From Candidatus Intricatilinea gracilis (GTDB lineage Bacteria > Pseudomonadota > Gammaproteobacteria > Burkholderiales > Burkholderiaceae_C), in NCBI GenBank assembly GCA_016702605.1, contig JADJDQ010000021.1, positions 744,001-808,000 of the forward strand: a DNA stretch of 64,000 bases, given 5' to 3'. Positions within the stretch are counted from its first letter, which is position 1, and each line of letters opens with the position of its first letter. The translations under genes were made by a program, and so were the position numbers. Shown here piece by piece: positions 9,483-17,377 of the stretch. Under the pieces are notes generated by a model. It was not told the origin of the DNA, did not search any database, and was given only the letters and a program-made list of their open reading frames with translations.

Positions 9483-10367
9483 TCACTTGCGCTGCGAGCG
9501 CAGCTCGCTGTAGAGATACGGCACGACGATGGCAGCCACTGTCGCCAGCATGATGGTGGCCGAGGCGGCGCCCAGGCCGATCTGGCCGCGGTTGAACGCC
9601 ATCGTGTACATGAATGTGGCCGGCACGTCGGTGGCAAAACCGGGGCCACCGGCGGTGAGCGCCATCACCAGATCGAAGCTCTTGATGGCGATATGCGCCA
9701 GCACCATCAAGGTACTGAAGAACACCGGCCGCAGGCTCGGGATGATGATGCGCCAGTAGATGCGCGGCAGGCTGGCGCCGTCGATCTGCGCTGCCTTGAT
9801 GATCGATTCGTCGATGCCGCGCAGCCCCGCCAGAAAGAGGGCCATGACAAAGCCCGCGCTTTGCCACACACCTGCGATGACGACGGTGTAGATCGCCATC
9901 TCGGGGTCGACCAGCCAGTCGAAGCTGAAGTTCTCGAAGCCCCACTGGTGCATCAGGTGTTCGATGCCCAGGCCGGGGTTCATGATCCATTTCCACGAGG
10001 TGCCGGTGACGATGAACGACAGCGCCATCGGGTACAGGTAGATGGTGCGCAGCACGCCCTCGGCGCGGATCTTCTGATCCAGCAAGATGGCCAGCAGCAG
10101 TCCGACCGCCATGGCGAACCCGATGAACAGCGCCGAGAACACGCCCAGGTTCCTGAGCGCCACCATCCAGCGCTCGCTCTCCCACAGGATGCGGTACTGC
10201 TCCAGCCCGACGAACTCGTAGTTGGGCAGCAGTCGCGAGGCCGACACCGAGAGGTAGCCGTTCCAGGCGATCAGCCCGTAGATGAACAGGAAGGACAGGA
10301 CAAAGCTGGGCGCCAGCACGAGGCGTGGCAACCAGTGGTCGAACCGCGCGTTGGCACCCATCGTCAT
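9483..10367 (-). CDS. sugar ABC transporter permease (MalF/GtsB type)
   Basis: 294 residues with about six membrane segments and the coupling loop ESIIKAAQIDGASLPRIYWR. PGLGIEHLMHQWGF and MALTAGGPGFATDV recall glucose/mannitol-type permeases of the GtsB group. An ATG two codons downstream (10361) is an alternative start. It begins one base after the binding-protein stop, confirming the operon order binding protein, permease, permease, ATPase. Confidence 0.9.
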   Translation of the reverse strand: MTMGANARFDHWLPRLVLAPSFVLSFLFIYGLIAWNGYLSVSASRLLPNYEFVGLEQYRILWESERWMVALRNLGVFSALFIGFAMAVGLLLAILLDQKIRAEGVLRTIYLYPMALSFIVTGTSWKWIMNPGLGIEHLMHQWGFENFSFDWLVDPEMAIYTVVIAGVWQSAGFVMALFLAGLRGIDESIIKAAQIDGASLPRIYWRIIIPSLRPVFFSTLMVLAHIAIKSFDLVMALTAGGPGFATDVPATFMYTMAFNRGQIGLGAASATIMLATVAAIVVPYLYSELRSQRK

Positions 10368-10368
10368 G

Positions 10369-11634
10369 TCACTTCGTCCGGGCGGCGGCGGCGATCTTGG
10401 TGACGGCTTCGTCGGCCGTCATCTTGTCGGTGTTCCAGAACTGGCTCACCACGTCCTGGATGGCGCCTTGTGCTGCCGACGACACGGCCATGCCGTGGGC
10501 GATGGAGGGCACCAGCGTGCCGCCCTTGTTGGTCGACACGAAGTCGGCGCTCGAGAGCTTGGCGCAGTCGTCGAACTTGTCCATCTTCATGCCCAGGCGC
10601 ACCGGGATCGAGCCCTTGTTGAGGTTGAAGACTTCCTGGAACTCGGGCGACAGGATGGCCGAGGCCAGGTGCTTCTGCGCGGCGATCTTGCCCTCACCCT
10701 TGACCGTGAACATCGCGAACGAGTCGACGTTGAAGGTGAAGGACTTGGCCGTGCCGGGGGCGGCGGCGCACAGGAAATCCTTGCCCGGCACCTTGCCAGC
10801 GGCGACGAACTCACCCTTGGCCCAGTCGCCCATCAACTGCATGCCGGCTTCCCCCTTGATCACCATGGCGGTGGCCAGGTTCCAGTCGCGCCCCGGCGCG
10901 TTCTTGTCGGTGTAGGTCTTGACCTTCTTGAAGGTCTCGAGCGTCTTCTTCATGGTGGCGCCCGTCAGGGTGGCCTGGTCGAGCTGCACCAGCGCCTTCT
11001 TGTAGAACTCGGCTCCACCGACGCCCAGTGCGACGCTTTCGAAGGTGGTGAAGTCCTGCCAGTTCTGGCCACCGTGGGCGATCGGGATGATGCCGGCGGC
11101 CTTGAGCTTGTCGGCCGCGACGAAGAACTCGTCCCAGGTGGTGGGCAGCTTGGCGCCGGCCTTCTTGAGCGCTTCGGGGTTGGCCCACAGCCAGTTCACG
11201 CGGTGCACGTTGACCGGCACGGCGACGTATTTGCCCTTGTACTTCATCACGTCGGCCACTACCGGCGGCAGCAGGGTGTCCCACTTCTCGGCCTTGGCGG
11301 TGTCGTCGAGGTTGGTCAACACACCTTCGCGCGCCCATTCCTGGATCGACGGGCCCTTGATCTGGGCGGCGGCCGGGGCATTGCCCGAGACCACACGCGA
11401 CTTCAGCACCGTCATGGCCGATTCACCACCACCACCGGCGACGGCGAAGTCCTTCCAGGTGTCGCCCTGCTTCTCGAGCTGGGCCTTGAGTGCGGCGGCT
11501 GACTTGGCTTCACCACCCGAAGTCCAGTAGTGCAGCACTTCGACTTCGCCGGCGTGGGCCGGCAGGGTGCCGGCCAGCGTCAGAACGGCGGCGGCGGTCA
11601 GGCTGAGGGCGAGGGGGCTGAGGACGGGTTTCAT
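10369..11634 (-). CDS. extracellular sugar-binding protein (GtsA-like)
   Basis: 421 residues from the ATG at 11634. Signal peptide 1-27 (AHA-GE), then VEVLHYWTSGGEAKSAAALK, the usual start of family 1 periplasmic binding proteins. Internal PVNVHRVNWLWANP and LMGDWAKGEF fit the glucose/mannose-binding GtsA group. It delivers substrate in the periplasm to the two permeases downstream. The AT-rich 11740-11800 stretch upstream probably holds the promoter. A two-component system lies upstream on the same strand, as for glucose gts loci in pseudomonads, though that kinase type differs. Confidence 0.88.
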   Translation of the reverse strand: MKPVLSPLALSLTAAAVLTLAGTLPAHAGEVEVLHYWTSGGEAKSAAALKAQLEKQGDTWKDFAVAGGGGESAMTVLKSRVVSGNAPAAAQIKGPSIQEWAREGVLTNLDDTAKAEKWDTLLPPVVADVMKYKGKYVAVPVNVHRVNWLWANPEALKKAGAKLPTTWDEFFVAADKLKAAGIIPIAHGGQNWQDFTTFESVALGVGGAEFYKKALVQLDQATLTGATMKKTLETFKKVKTYTDKNAPGRDWNLATAMVIKGEAGMQLMGDWAKGEFVAAGKVPGKDFLCAAAPGTAKSFTFNVDSFAMFTVKGEGKIAAQKHLASAILSPEFQEVFNLNKGSIPVRLGMKMDKFDDCAKLSSADFVSTNKGGTLVPSIAHGMAVSSAAQGAIQDVVSQFWNTDKMTADEAVTKIAAAARTK

Positions 11635-11925
11635 GTCTTTTGTCTCCGAATGGGTGTGGCATCGTGCCGCTGGGCGGCGCGTGGGAGGGGCAGGCCAAGG
11701 CGGCTCTGCAGGACGCGGCATGGAGTCGTTCACGCTGCGAGGTTGATAGTTTCTTAAAACATTAATGAAATATTTATAGGTGTTTACGCTAGCTCCATGA
11801 GGTGAGGCCAACACGGAGGCCGATCGGTCAGTGGGTAGGGCGCCAGGTAGTTCATGTCGGCGTCACTGGCGACACGGAAGGTGTCTCCGTGGCCCAGCAG
11901 CCGGTGGGGCGCGCGGGGGGACGAC
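11635..11925. other. promoter-bearing gap upstream of the sugar ABC operon
   Basis: No gene seen. A markedly AT-rich block (about 11748-11800) contains minus-strand TATAAAT, a plausible -10 element for the ABC operon, without a good -35 match. Confidence 0.4.
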
Positions 11926-14073
11926 TCAGCCCGCCAGGGGCAGGCTGATCTGCACGAGCAAGCCGCGTGTCGGCAGGTTGGCTAGCGTGACGCTGCCGCC
12001 GTGGCGTTCGGCGATGCCCTTGACGATGGCCAGGCCCAGGCCACAGCCCGTGCCTTCATGGGTGGCGCGCACGAACCGGTCGAATACGGCACGCTGCATA
12101 TCGGTCGCGATGCCGGGGCCGTTGTCACGGACTTCGAGCACGGCGCGTTTGCCCTGCTGGCGCACCGCCACGGTGACCTCGCCACCGCGGCCGCCGTAAC
12201 GCACGGCGTTGTCGATGAGGTTGGCCAAGGCCTCGCTCAGCAGCACGGCATGGCCACGCACCATCACCGCAGGTGTGCCGTCATCGGCTTCGTCCATGCC
12301 CAGGTCGACACCGGCCTGCAGGGCGCGCGGCACCCATTCGGTCGTGACTGCGCGCGCCAGTTCGGCCAGTTCGAGCGGCTCGCCCGCCTGGGTCAGCGGT
12401 GATTCGGGCTCGGCGCGCGCCAGGCTGAGCAACTGGTTCACCAGGTGCGCGCTGCGCACTGCGCTTTCGTGTACACGGGTCAGGCGGGCGCGCAGCAGCG
12501 GGTCGCTGGCTTCGGCCAGCGCCACTTCGGTCTGGCCTTTCAGGCCGGCCAGCGGCGTGCGCAACTGGTGGGCGGCGTCGTTGACGAAGCGTCGCTGTTG
12601 GGTCACGCTGGCCTGCACGGCGGTCAACAGGCTGTTGAGGGCGGCGGCGAGATCGCGCACCTCCTCGGGTGCAGAGGTCAGCTCGATCGGCGCCAGGTCG
12701 TTGGCCGCGCGACCTCCTACCGCCTCGCGCAGGCGGTCCAGTGGAGCCAGACCCGTGCGGATGCCGGCCCAGACCAGGCCCGACATCGTCAGCACCAGCA
12801 GTGACAGCGGCAGCACGGTGTCGAGGAGGATGTCGCGTGCCAGCGCCTCGCGGCTGACCCGGCTCTTGGCCACCTGCACCAGCATGGTCTGCAGTGCACC
12901 GGGCTCGCCCCATTCGAGCGCGATGGCGCCGACTCGCACAGGCGTCACCATGTTGTTGGTGGACACCTGGGCATCGTAGAAGGCCGGATGATCAATGTCT
13001 TCGGTGATCGGGCCGGGCGGCAGAGGCAGCTTGTGGTTGCCCAGGATGAACTGGCCAGGCGGTGAGCTGACGGTGTAGTAGACGAGGTCGTCCGGGTCGG
13101 CTTCGAGGATGTCCTTGGCGGCGCGTGGAAAATCGATGAGCAGCCCGCTGCCGACCGGTTTGACCTGGCGCGCCAAGGCCCGCGAGGCAACGAACAGGGC
13201 GCGATCATTGGCTCGTTCGGAGTGACGCACCGCCACCTTGTACGTGACCGCCGCCGCCGCCCCCAGAGCACGAGTTGAGGCAATAGCAGCCACACCAGCA
13301 ACTGGCGGCGCAATGACTGGCCACCTGGCGCCAAGCGGGCCAGCGCGCGAGACACGACCTGCAGGCGCGAGCGGATGTCCATGCGCCGCAGGCATCCGGC
13401 TGCTCAGGCCTGCACTCAGGCCCGAGCCTTCGAGCTTGCGGCGCAGGCGATGGATGTAGACCTCCAGCGAGGCCAGGCTGCCGGTTTCCGATACCTCGGC
13501 CGACCAGGCCTGCGCGATCTGTTCCTTGGTGATCACCTTGCGCCGCTGCGTGACGAGCAGATCGAGCAGCAGCCACTCGCGCGGCGACAGGTCGATGGGT
13601 GTGCCGTTCACGCTGGCACGACGCGCATCGCGATCGAAGTGCAGTTGCTCGATCACGGTGACGGCATCGTCCGGCTCGGGTGAGGCGACACCACCCGGGC
13701 TGCTGCTGTGGGCGCGGGCGCGCCGCAGCAGTGCCGCGATGCGCGCTTCGAGTTCCGGGAAGTCGAAGGGTTTGGTGAGGTAGTCGTCGGCGCCTGCATT
13801 CAAGCCTGCGACACGGTTGTCGGTGCCGTCCAGCGCGGTGAGGATGAGCAGTGGCAGCGTGGGTCGTGCCTCCCGCACGCGGCGCACCACCGTCAGGCCA
13901 TCGACCAGCGGCAGCCCGATGTCGACGATTCCGAGCTCACATTCGGGTCGCCCGAGCAGGTACTCGGCCACCGCACCGTTGGGTGCAATCTCGACGTCGA
14001 AGCCGGCGCAACGCAGATTGGCCGCGAGGGCATCGGCCAGGATGGCGTCGTCCTCGGCCAGTACGGCGCGCAT
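11926..14073 (-). CDS. fused OmpR/TctD-type response regulator and TctE-type histidine kinase (probably two frameshifted genes)
   Basis: One open frame of 715 codons. Residues 1-220 are an OmpR-family regulator: acidic pocket EDD at 7-9, phospho-Asp51, Lys101 in TKPF, then a winged-helix domain ending in SLEVYIHRLRRKLEGSG. From about 270 on it is a TctE-type kinase: periplasmic N-terminal domain, membrane segment LLVLTMSGLVWAGI, HAMP, H-box NDAAHQLRTPLAG, N-box EALANLIDNAVRYG and G-boxes DNGPGIA and GCGLGLAIVKG. Such pairs are normally separate genes. The kinase's own start and first membrane helix lie in another frame (ATG at 13382, then QSLRRQLLVWLLLPQLVLW), which rejoins this frame at a five-C run, 13260-13264; one added base restores a full kinase. 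The regulator's terminal R-T-x-R-G-x-GY wing is missing in every frame. Confidence 0.8.
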   Translation of the reverse strand: MRAVLAEDDAILADALAANLRCAGFDVEIAPNGAVAEYLLGRPECELGIVDIGLPLVDGLTVVRRVREARPTLPLLILTALDGTDNRVAGLNAGADDYLTKPFDFPELEARIAALLRRARAHSSSPGGVASPEPDDAVTVIEQLHFDRDARRASVNGTPIDLSPREWLLLDLLVTQRRKVITKEQIAQAWSAEVSETGSLASLEVYIHRLRRKLEGSGLSAGLSSRMPAAHGHPLAPAGRVSRAGPLGARWPVIAPPVAGVAAIASTRALGAAAAVTYKVAVRHSERANDRALFVASRALARQVKPVGSGLLIDFPRAAKDILEADPDDLVYYTVSSPPGQFILGNHKLPLPPGPITEDIDHPAFYDAQVSTNNMVTPVRVGAIALEWGEPGALQTMLVQVAKSRVSREALARDILLDTVLPLSLLVLTMSGLVWAGIRTGLAPLDRLREAVGGRAANDLAPIELTSAPEEVRDLAAALNSLLTAVQASVTQQRRFVNDAAHQLRTPLAGLKGQTEVALAEASDPLLRARLTRVHESAVRSAHLVNQLLSLARAEPESPLTQAGEPLELAELARAVTTEWVPRALQAGVDLGMDEADDGTPAVMVRGHAVLLSEALANLIDNAVRYGGRGGEVTVAVRQQGKRAVLEVRDNGPGIATDMQRAVFDRFVRATHEGTGCGLGLAIVKGIAERHGGSVTLANLPTRGLLVQISLPLAG
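13256..13266 (-). other. apparent one-base deletion in the tctE-like kinase
   Basis: The kinase frame from 13382 continues into arginine-rich nonsense after LVLWG, while the fused frame supplies AAAAVTYKVAVRHSERAND. Both meet at the C-run 13260-13264 (G-run on the coding strand). 11926-13382 is 1457 bases, one short of a multiple of three. Confidence 0.65.
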
Positions 14074-14082
14074 CGGTCAGGC

Positions 14083-14877
14083 TCAGTTGGTGTTGTCCGG
14101 GCCGGCCACCATCACGTGGCTGAAGCCGCCGTCGACATAGGTGATCTCGGCTGTCATGCCTGACGCCAGGTCCGACAGCAGGAAGGCCGCGACGTTGCCT
14201 ACCTCTTCGATCGTCACGTTGCGACGCATCGGCGCATTGGCGGCGAACAGGTCGAGCAGCTTGCCGAAGCTCTTGATGCCGCTGGCGGCGAGCGTCTTGA
14301 TCGGACCGGCCGAGATGCCGTTGACACGAATGCCCCGCGGCCCGAGATTGGCCGCCAGGTAACGCACGCTGGCTTCGAGCGATGCCTTGGCCAGACCCAT
14401 GGTGTTGTAGGCCGGCACGACCCGCATGGCGCCCAGATACGACAGGGTCAGCAGCGCCGACTTCTCGCGCAGATGCGGCAAGGCGGCCTTGGCCATGGCC
14501 GGGAAGCTGTACGACGAGATGTCGTGTGCGATGCGGAACGACTCGCGCGACAGACCATCGAGGAACTCACCCGCCAGCGCTTCACGCGGGGCGAAGCCGA
14601 TCGAGTGCACGAAGCCGTCGAAGCCTTCTGGCCACGCGGCCTTGAGGTCGGCGAACATCTGGTCGATCTGTTCGTCACTGCCGACGTCGCAGTCGAAGAT
14701 AAGGGTGGAATCGAATTCGCGAGCGAATTCGGTGGTGCGATCCTTGAACCGTTCACCGACATAGCTGAACGCGAGTTCGGCGCCCTGGTTGTGGCAGGCT
14801 TGCGCGATGCCGTAGGCGATGGAACGGTTGTTGAGCAAGCCCGTGATCAGGATGCGCTTGCCGGCGAGAAAACCCAT
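14083..14877 (-). CDS. fabI: enoyl-[acyl-carrier-protein] reductase (NADH)
   Basis: 264 residues from ATG 14877, the start that gives the standard FabI N-terminus MGFLAGKRILITG. Reduces trans-2-enoyl-ACP in each fatty acid elongation cycle. Seen: SDR-like nucleotide motif ITGLLNNRSIAYGIA, catalytic Tyr and Lys in AYNTMGLAKASLEAS, GPIKTLAASGI and C-terminal YVDGG. Full family length. Divergent from the rimP operon; the 330-base gap must hold promoters for both. Confidence 0.95.
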   Translation of the reverse strand: MGFLAGKRILITGLLNNRSIAYGIAQACHNQGAELAFSYVGERFKDRTTEFAREFDSTLIFDCDVGSDEQIDQMFADLKAAWPEGFDGFVHSIGFAPREALAGEFLDGLSRESFRIAHDISSYSFPAMAKAALPHLREKSALLTLSYLGAMRVVPAYNTMGLAKASLEASVRYLAANLGPRGIRVNGISAGPIKTLAASGIKSFGKLLDLFAANAPMRRNVTIEEVGNVAAFLLSDLASGMTAEITYVDGGFSHVMVAGPDNTN

Positions 14878-15207
14878 GGAGTCTCCGAGTAGCTGGGGAA
14901 CCGCAGGATTCTCGCATGCAGATTTTGAACAGTCGCGTACTGCTGTCGACTGGGTTGCCGCTGCCTGTCGGCTCAGGCATAATCGCGGCTTCGCTAGATA
15001 CGCTGTTTGGGCGGAGTAATCCAGCCCATTTTTTTTGCTCGACTGCCCCAGTCGCTCCTGTTCGGCCACGCTGGACGGGGCCGCAGGCTCAGCCGCAGGT
15101 TGTCCGACAGGGCTGCCGCGACGGCGCGCATTGCGGTGGACTGTGTGCGTCGGGCATGTTGTTTTTGGTCCCGAACTTTCGGGTTGTAGAACTTATCCAC
15201 GAGCTCG
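14878..15207. other. divergent fabI / rimP intergenic region
   Basis: 330 bases with no gene seen. It contains the rimP promoter candidate at 14955-14983 and a leader of about 220 bases, including a T8 run at 15030-15037, before rimP. I looked for the initiator tRNA that precedes rimP in enterobacteria and did not find a cloverleaf. Confidence 0.5.
14955..14983 (+). promoter_or_regulatory. sigma70 promoter of the rimP-nusA-infB operon
   Basis: TTGCCG (14955-14960) and CATAAT (14978-14983) with an ideal 17-base spacer, leaving a long leader before rimP. Good match to the consensus, pointing at the only plus-strand operon nearby. Confidence 0.6.
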
Positions 15208-15774
15208 ATGAGCTGGCAGAACACCGTCGAAACCACCGTCACCGGACTGGGCTATGAGCTGGTCGAATGCGAACGTAGCGCAGGTGGATTGCTGCGCGTG
15301 TTCCTCGATCGCTTGCCCGGCAAATCCTATCCAAGCGGGCCCGGTGAGTTCATCACGGTGGACGACTGCGAACTCGTCACGCGCCAGTTGAAGCTGGTGC
15401 TCGAGGTCGAGGGGCTCGACTACAGCCGCCTCGAGGTGTCGTCGCCGGGTCTGGATCGTCCGTTGCATCGTGATGCCGACTATCGTCGCTTTGCGGGCTG
15501 CGAAATCGACATCACGCTCAAGATGATGTTTGCAGGACGCAAGAAGTACCGCGGCCTGCTTCGGGTGGCCGATGCGGGTTACGAACTCGTGTTCAAGGAC
15601 GGCGTTGAAGACAAGGTGCTGGGTTTTGTGCTCGATGAAGTGCGCGAAGCCCGCCTTGTTCCCGTTGTCGATTTCAAGGGGCGCAAGCCGGCTGGCAAGC
15701 CTGCACCTGTCGCCCCTGCAACACCTGGCGCGCTCGGCGAGCGCCCGGTGATTTCCGGAGACCACCAAGAATGA
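15208..15774 (+). CDS. rimP: ribosome maturation factor RimP
   Basis: 188 residues; assists 30S subunit assembly in the cytoplasm. Family signatures: GYELVECE near the start, ITVDDCELVTRQL and LEVSSPGLDRPL, then the SH3-like C-terminal domain. About 38 residues longer than E. coli RimP, mostly in a low-complexity Pro/Ala C-terminal tail. Its last four bases overlap the nusA start (ATGA), so translation is coupled. Confidence 0.93.
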   Translation: MSWQNTVETTVTGLGYELVECERSAGGLLRVFLDRLPGKSYPSGPGEFITVDDCELVTRQLKLVLEVEGLDYSRLEVSSPGLDRPLHRDADYRRFAGCEIDITLKMMFAGRKKYRGLLRVADAGYELVFKDGVEDKVLGFVLDEVREARLVPVVDFKGRKPAGKPAPVAPATPGALGERPVISGDHQE

Positions 15775-17249
15775 ACCGCGAACTGTTGATGCTGGTTGAT
15801 GCGATCTCGCGTGAGAAGAACGTCGATCGCGAAGTCGTGTTCGGCGCCGTCGAACTCGCACTGGCACAGGCCACCAAGAAGCTCTACACCGGCGAGGTCG
15901 ACGTGCGTGTGGCCGTCGACCGCGAAAACGGCGTGTACGAAACTTTCCGCCGCTGGCACGTGGTGCCGGACGAGGCTGGCCTGCAGTTGCCCGACGCCGA
16001 GATCCTGCACTTCGAGGCCAAGGAACAGATCGACGACATCGAAGTGGACGACTACATCGAGGAATCGATCGAATCCGTGCCGATCGGCCGTATCGGCGCG
16101 CAAGCCGCCAAGCAGGTCATCCTGCAGAAGATTCGCGATGCCGAGCGCGAGCAGTTGCTCAACGACTTCCTGTCGCGTGGCGACAAGATCTTCGTGGGCA
16201 CGGTCAAGCGTCTGGACAAGGGTGACCTGGTGGTCGAAAGTGGCCGGGTCGAAGGCCGGCTGCGCCGCGCCGACCTGATTCCCAAGGAAAACCTGCGCAT
16301 CGGCGACCGTGTGCGTGCGCAGATCATGGAGGTCGACGCCACGCTGCGCGGCCCCCAGATCATCCTGTCGCGCAGTGCCCCGCCGTTCATGATCGAGCTG
16401 TTCCGCTCCGAGGTGCCCGAGATCGAGCAGGGCCTGCTCGAGATCAAGAGCTGCGCACGTGACGCCGGTTCGCGCGCCAAGATCGCCGTGGTCTCGCACG
16501 ACAAGCGTGTCGATCCGATCGGCACCTGTGTCGGCGTGCGTGGCTCGCGTGTCAATGCCGTCACCAACGAACTGGCCGGCGAACGTGTCGACATCGTGTT
16601 GTGGTCGGCCGACCCGGCCCAGTTCGTGATCGGCGCACTGGCGCCTGCCAACGTGCAGTCGATCGTGGTCGACGAAGAAAAACACGCCATGGACGTGGTG
16701 GTCGACGAGGAAAACCTCGCCATCGCCATCGGCCGCGGCGGGCAGAACGTGCGCCTGGCCAGTGAGCTGACCGGCTGGCGCATCAACATCATGACGGCCG
16801 AGGAATCGGCCGCCAAACATGCGCAGGAATCCAGCGGCATCCTCGAACTCTTCGTCGACAAGCTCGACGTCGACCAAGAGGTGGCCCAGATCCTGATCGC
16901 CGAAGGCTTCACCAGCCTGGAAGAGATCGCGTATGTGCCGCTGCAGGAAATGCTCGAGATCGAAGCGTTCGACGAAGAGACGATCCAGGAGTTGCGCACC
17001 CGCGCCAAGGACGTGCTGTTGACGATGGAAATCGCCAAGGAAGAGCGTGTCGACGAGGTTTCGCAGGATCTGCGCGACCTCGAGGGGATCACCCCCGAAC
17101 TGATCGGCAAGTTGTCGGCGGGCGGCATCCACGCCCGCGACGACCTGGCTGACCTGGCTGTGGATGAACTGGTCGATATCACGGGCATGGATGACGGCGC
17201 CGCCAAGGCGCTGATCATGAAAGCCCGCGAACACTGGTTCACCGCCTGA
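15771..17249 (+). CDS. nusA: transcription termination/antitermination protein NusA
   Basis: 492 residues. N-terminal RNA-polymerase-binding domain (1-130), S1 domain with GTVKRLDKGDLVVESG, two KH domains including GRGGQNVRLASELTGW, and two C-terminal acidic helix-hairpin-helix repeats (from about 350) as in E. coli NusA. Modulates pausing, termination and antitermination. Second gene of rimP-nusA-infB, overlapping rimP by four bases. Confidence 0.96.
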   Translation: MNRELLMLVDAISREKNVDREVVFGAVELALAQATKKLYTGEVDVRVAVDRENGVYETFRRWHVVPDEAGLQLPDAEILHFEAKEQIDDIEVDDYIEESIESVPIGRIGAQAAKQVILQKIRDAEREQLLNDFLSRGDKIFVGTVKRLDKGDLVVESGRVEGRLRRADLIPKENLRIGDRVRAQIMEVDATLRGPQIILSRSAPPFMIELFRSEVPEIEQGLLEIKSCARDAGSRAKIAVVSHDKRVDPIGTCVGVRGSRVNAVTNELAGERVDIVLWSADPAQFVIGALAPANVQSIVVDEEKHAMDVVVDEENLAIAIGRGGQNVRLASELTGWRINIMTAEESAAKHAQESSGILELFVDKLDVDQEVAQILIAEGFTSLEEIAYVPLQEMLEIEAFDEETIQELRTRAKDVLLTMEIAKEERVDEVSQDLRDLEGITPELIGKLSAGGIHARDDLADLAVDELVDITGMDDGAAKALIMKAREHWFTA

Positions 17250-17377
17250 GTGCAGTCCGATTTGCTCCCTGCCTCGTTAGCCAGACGCCACGCCAGCCCC
17301 ACGCTCTGCCGTCCACTCACCTATTGCACGCTCACCGCCACCAGCACGCCGCGCGCTCGTCTCAAGGAAATCACCAC

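Noticed and set aside
14984..15207. tRNA gene ahead of rimP.
   Set aside because: No cloverleaf or T-loop consensus could be built.
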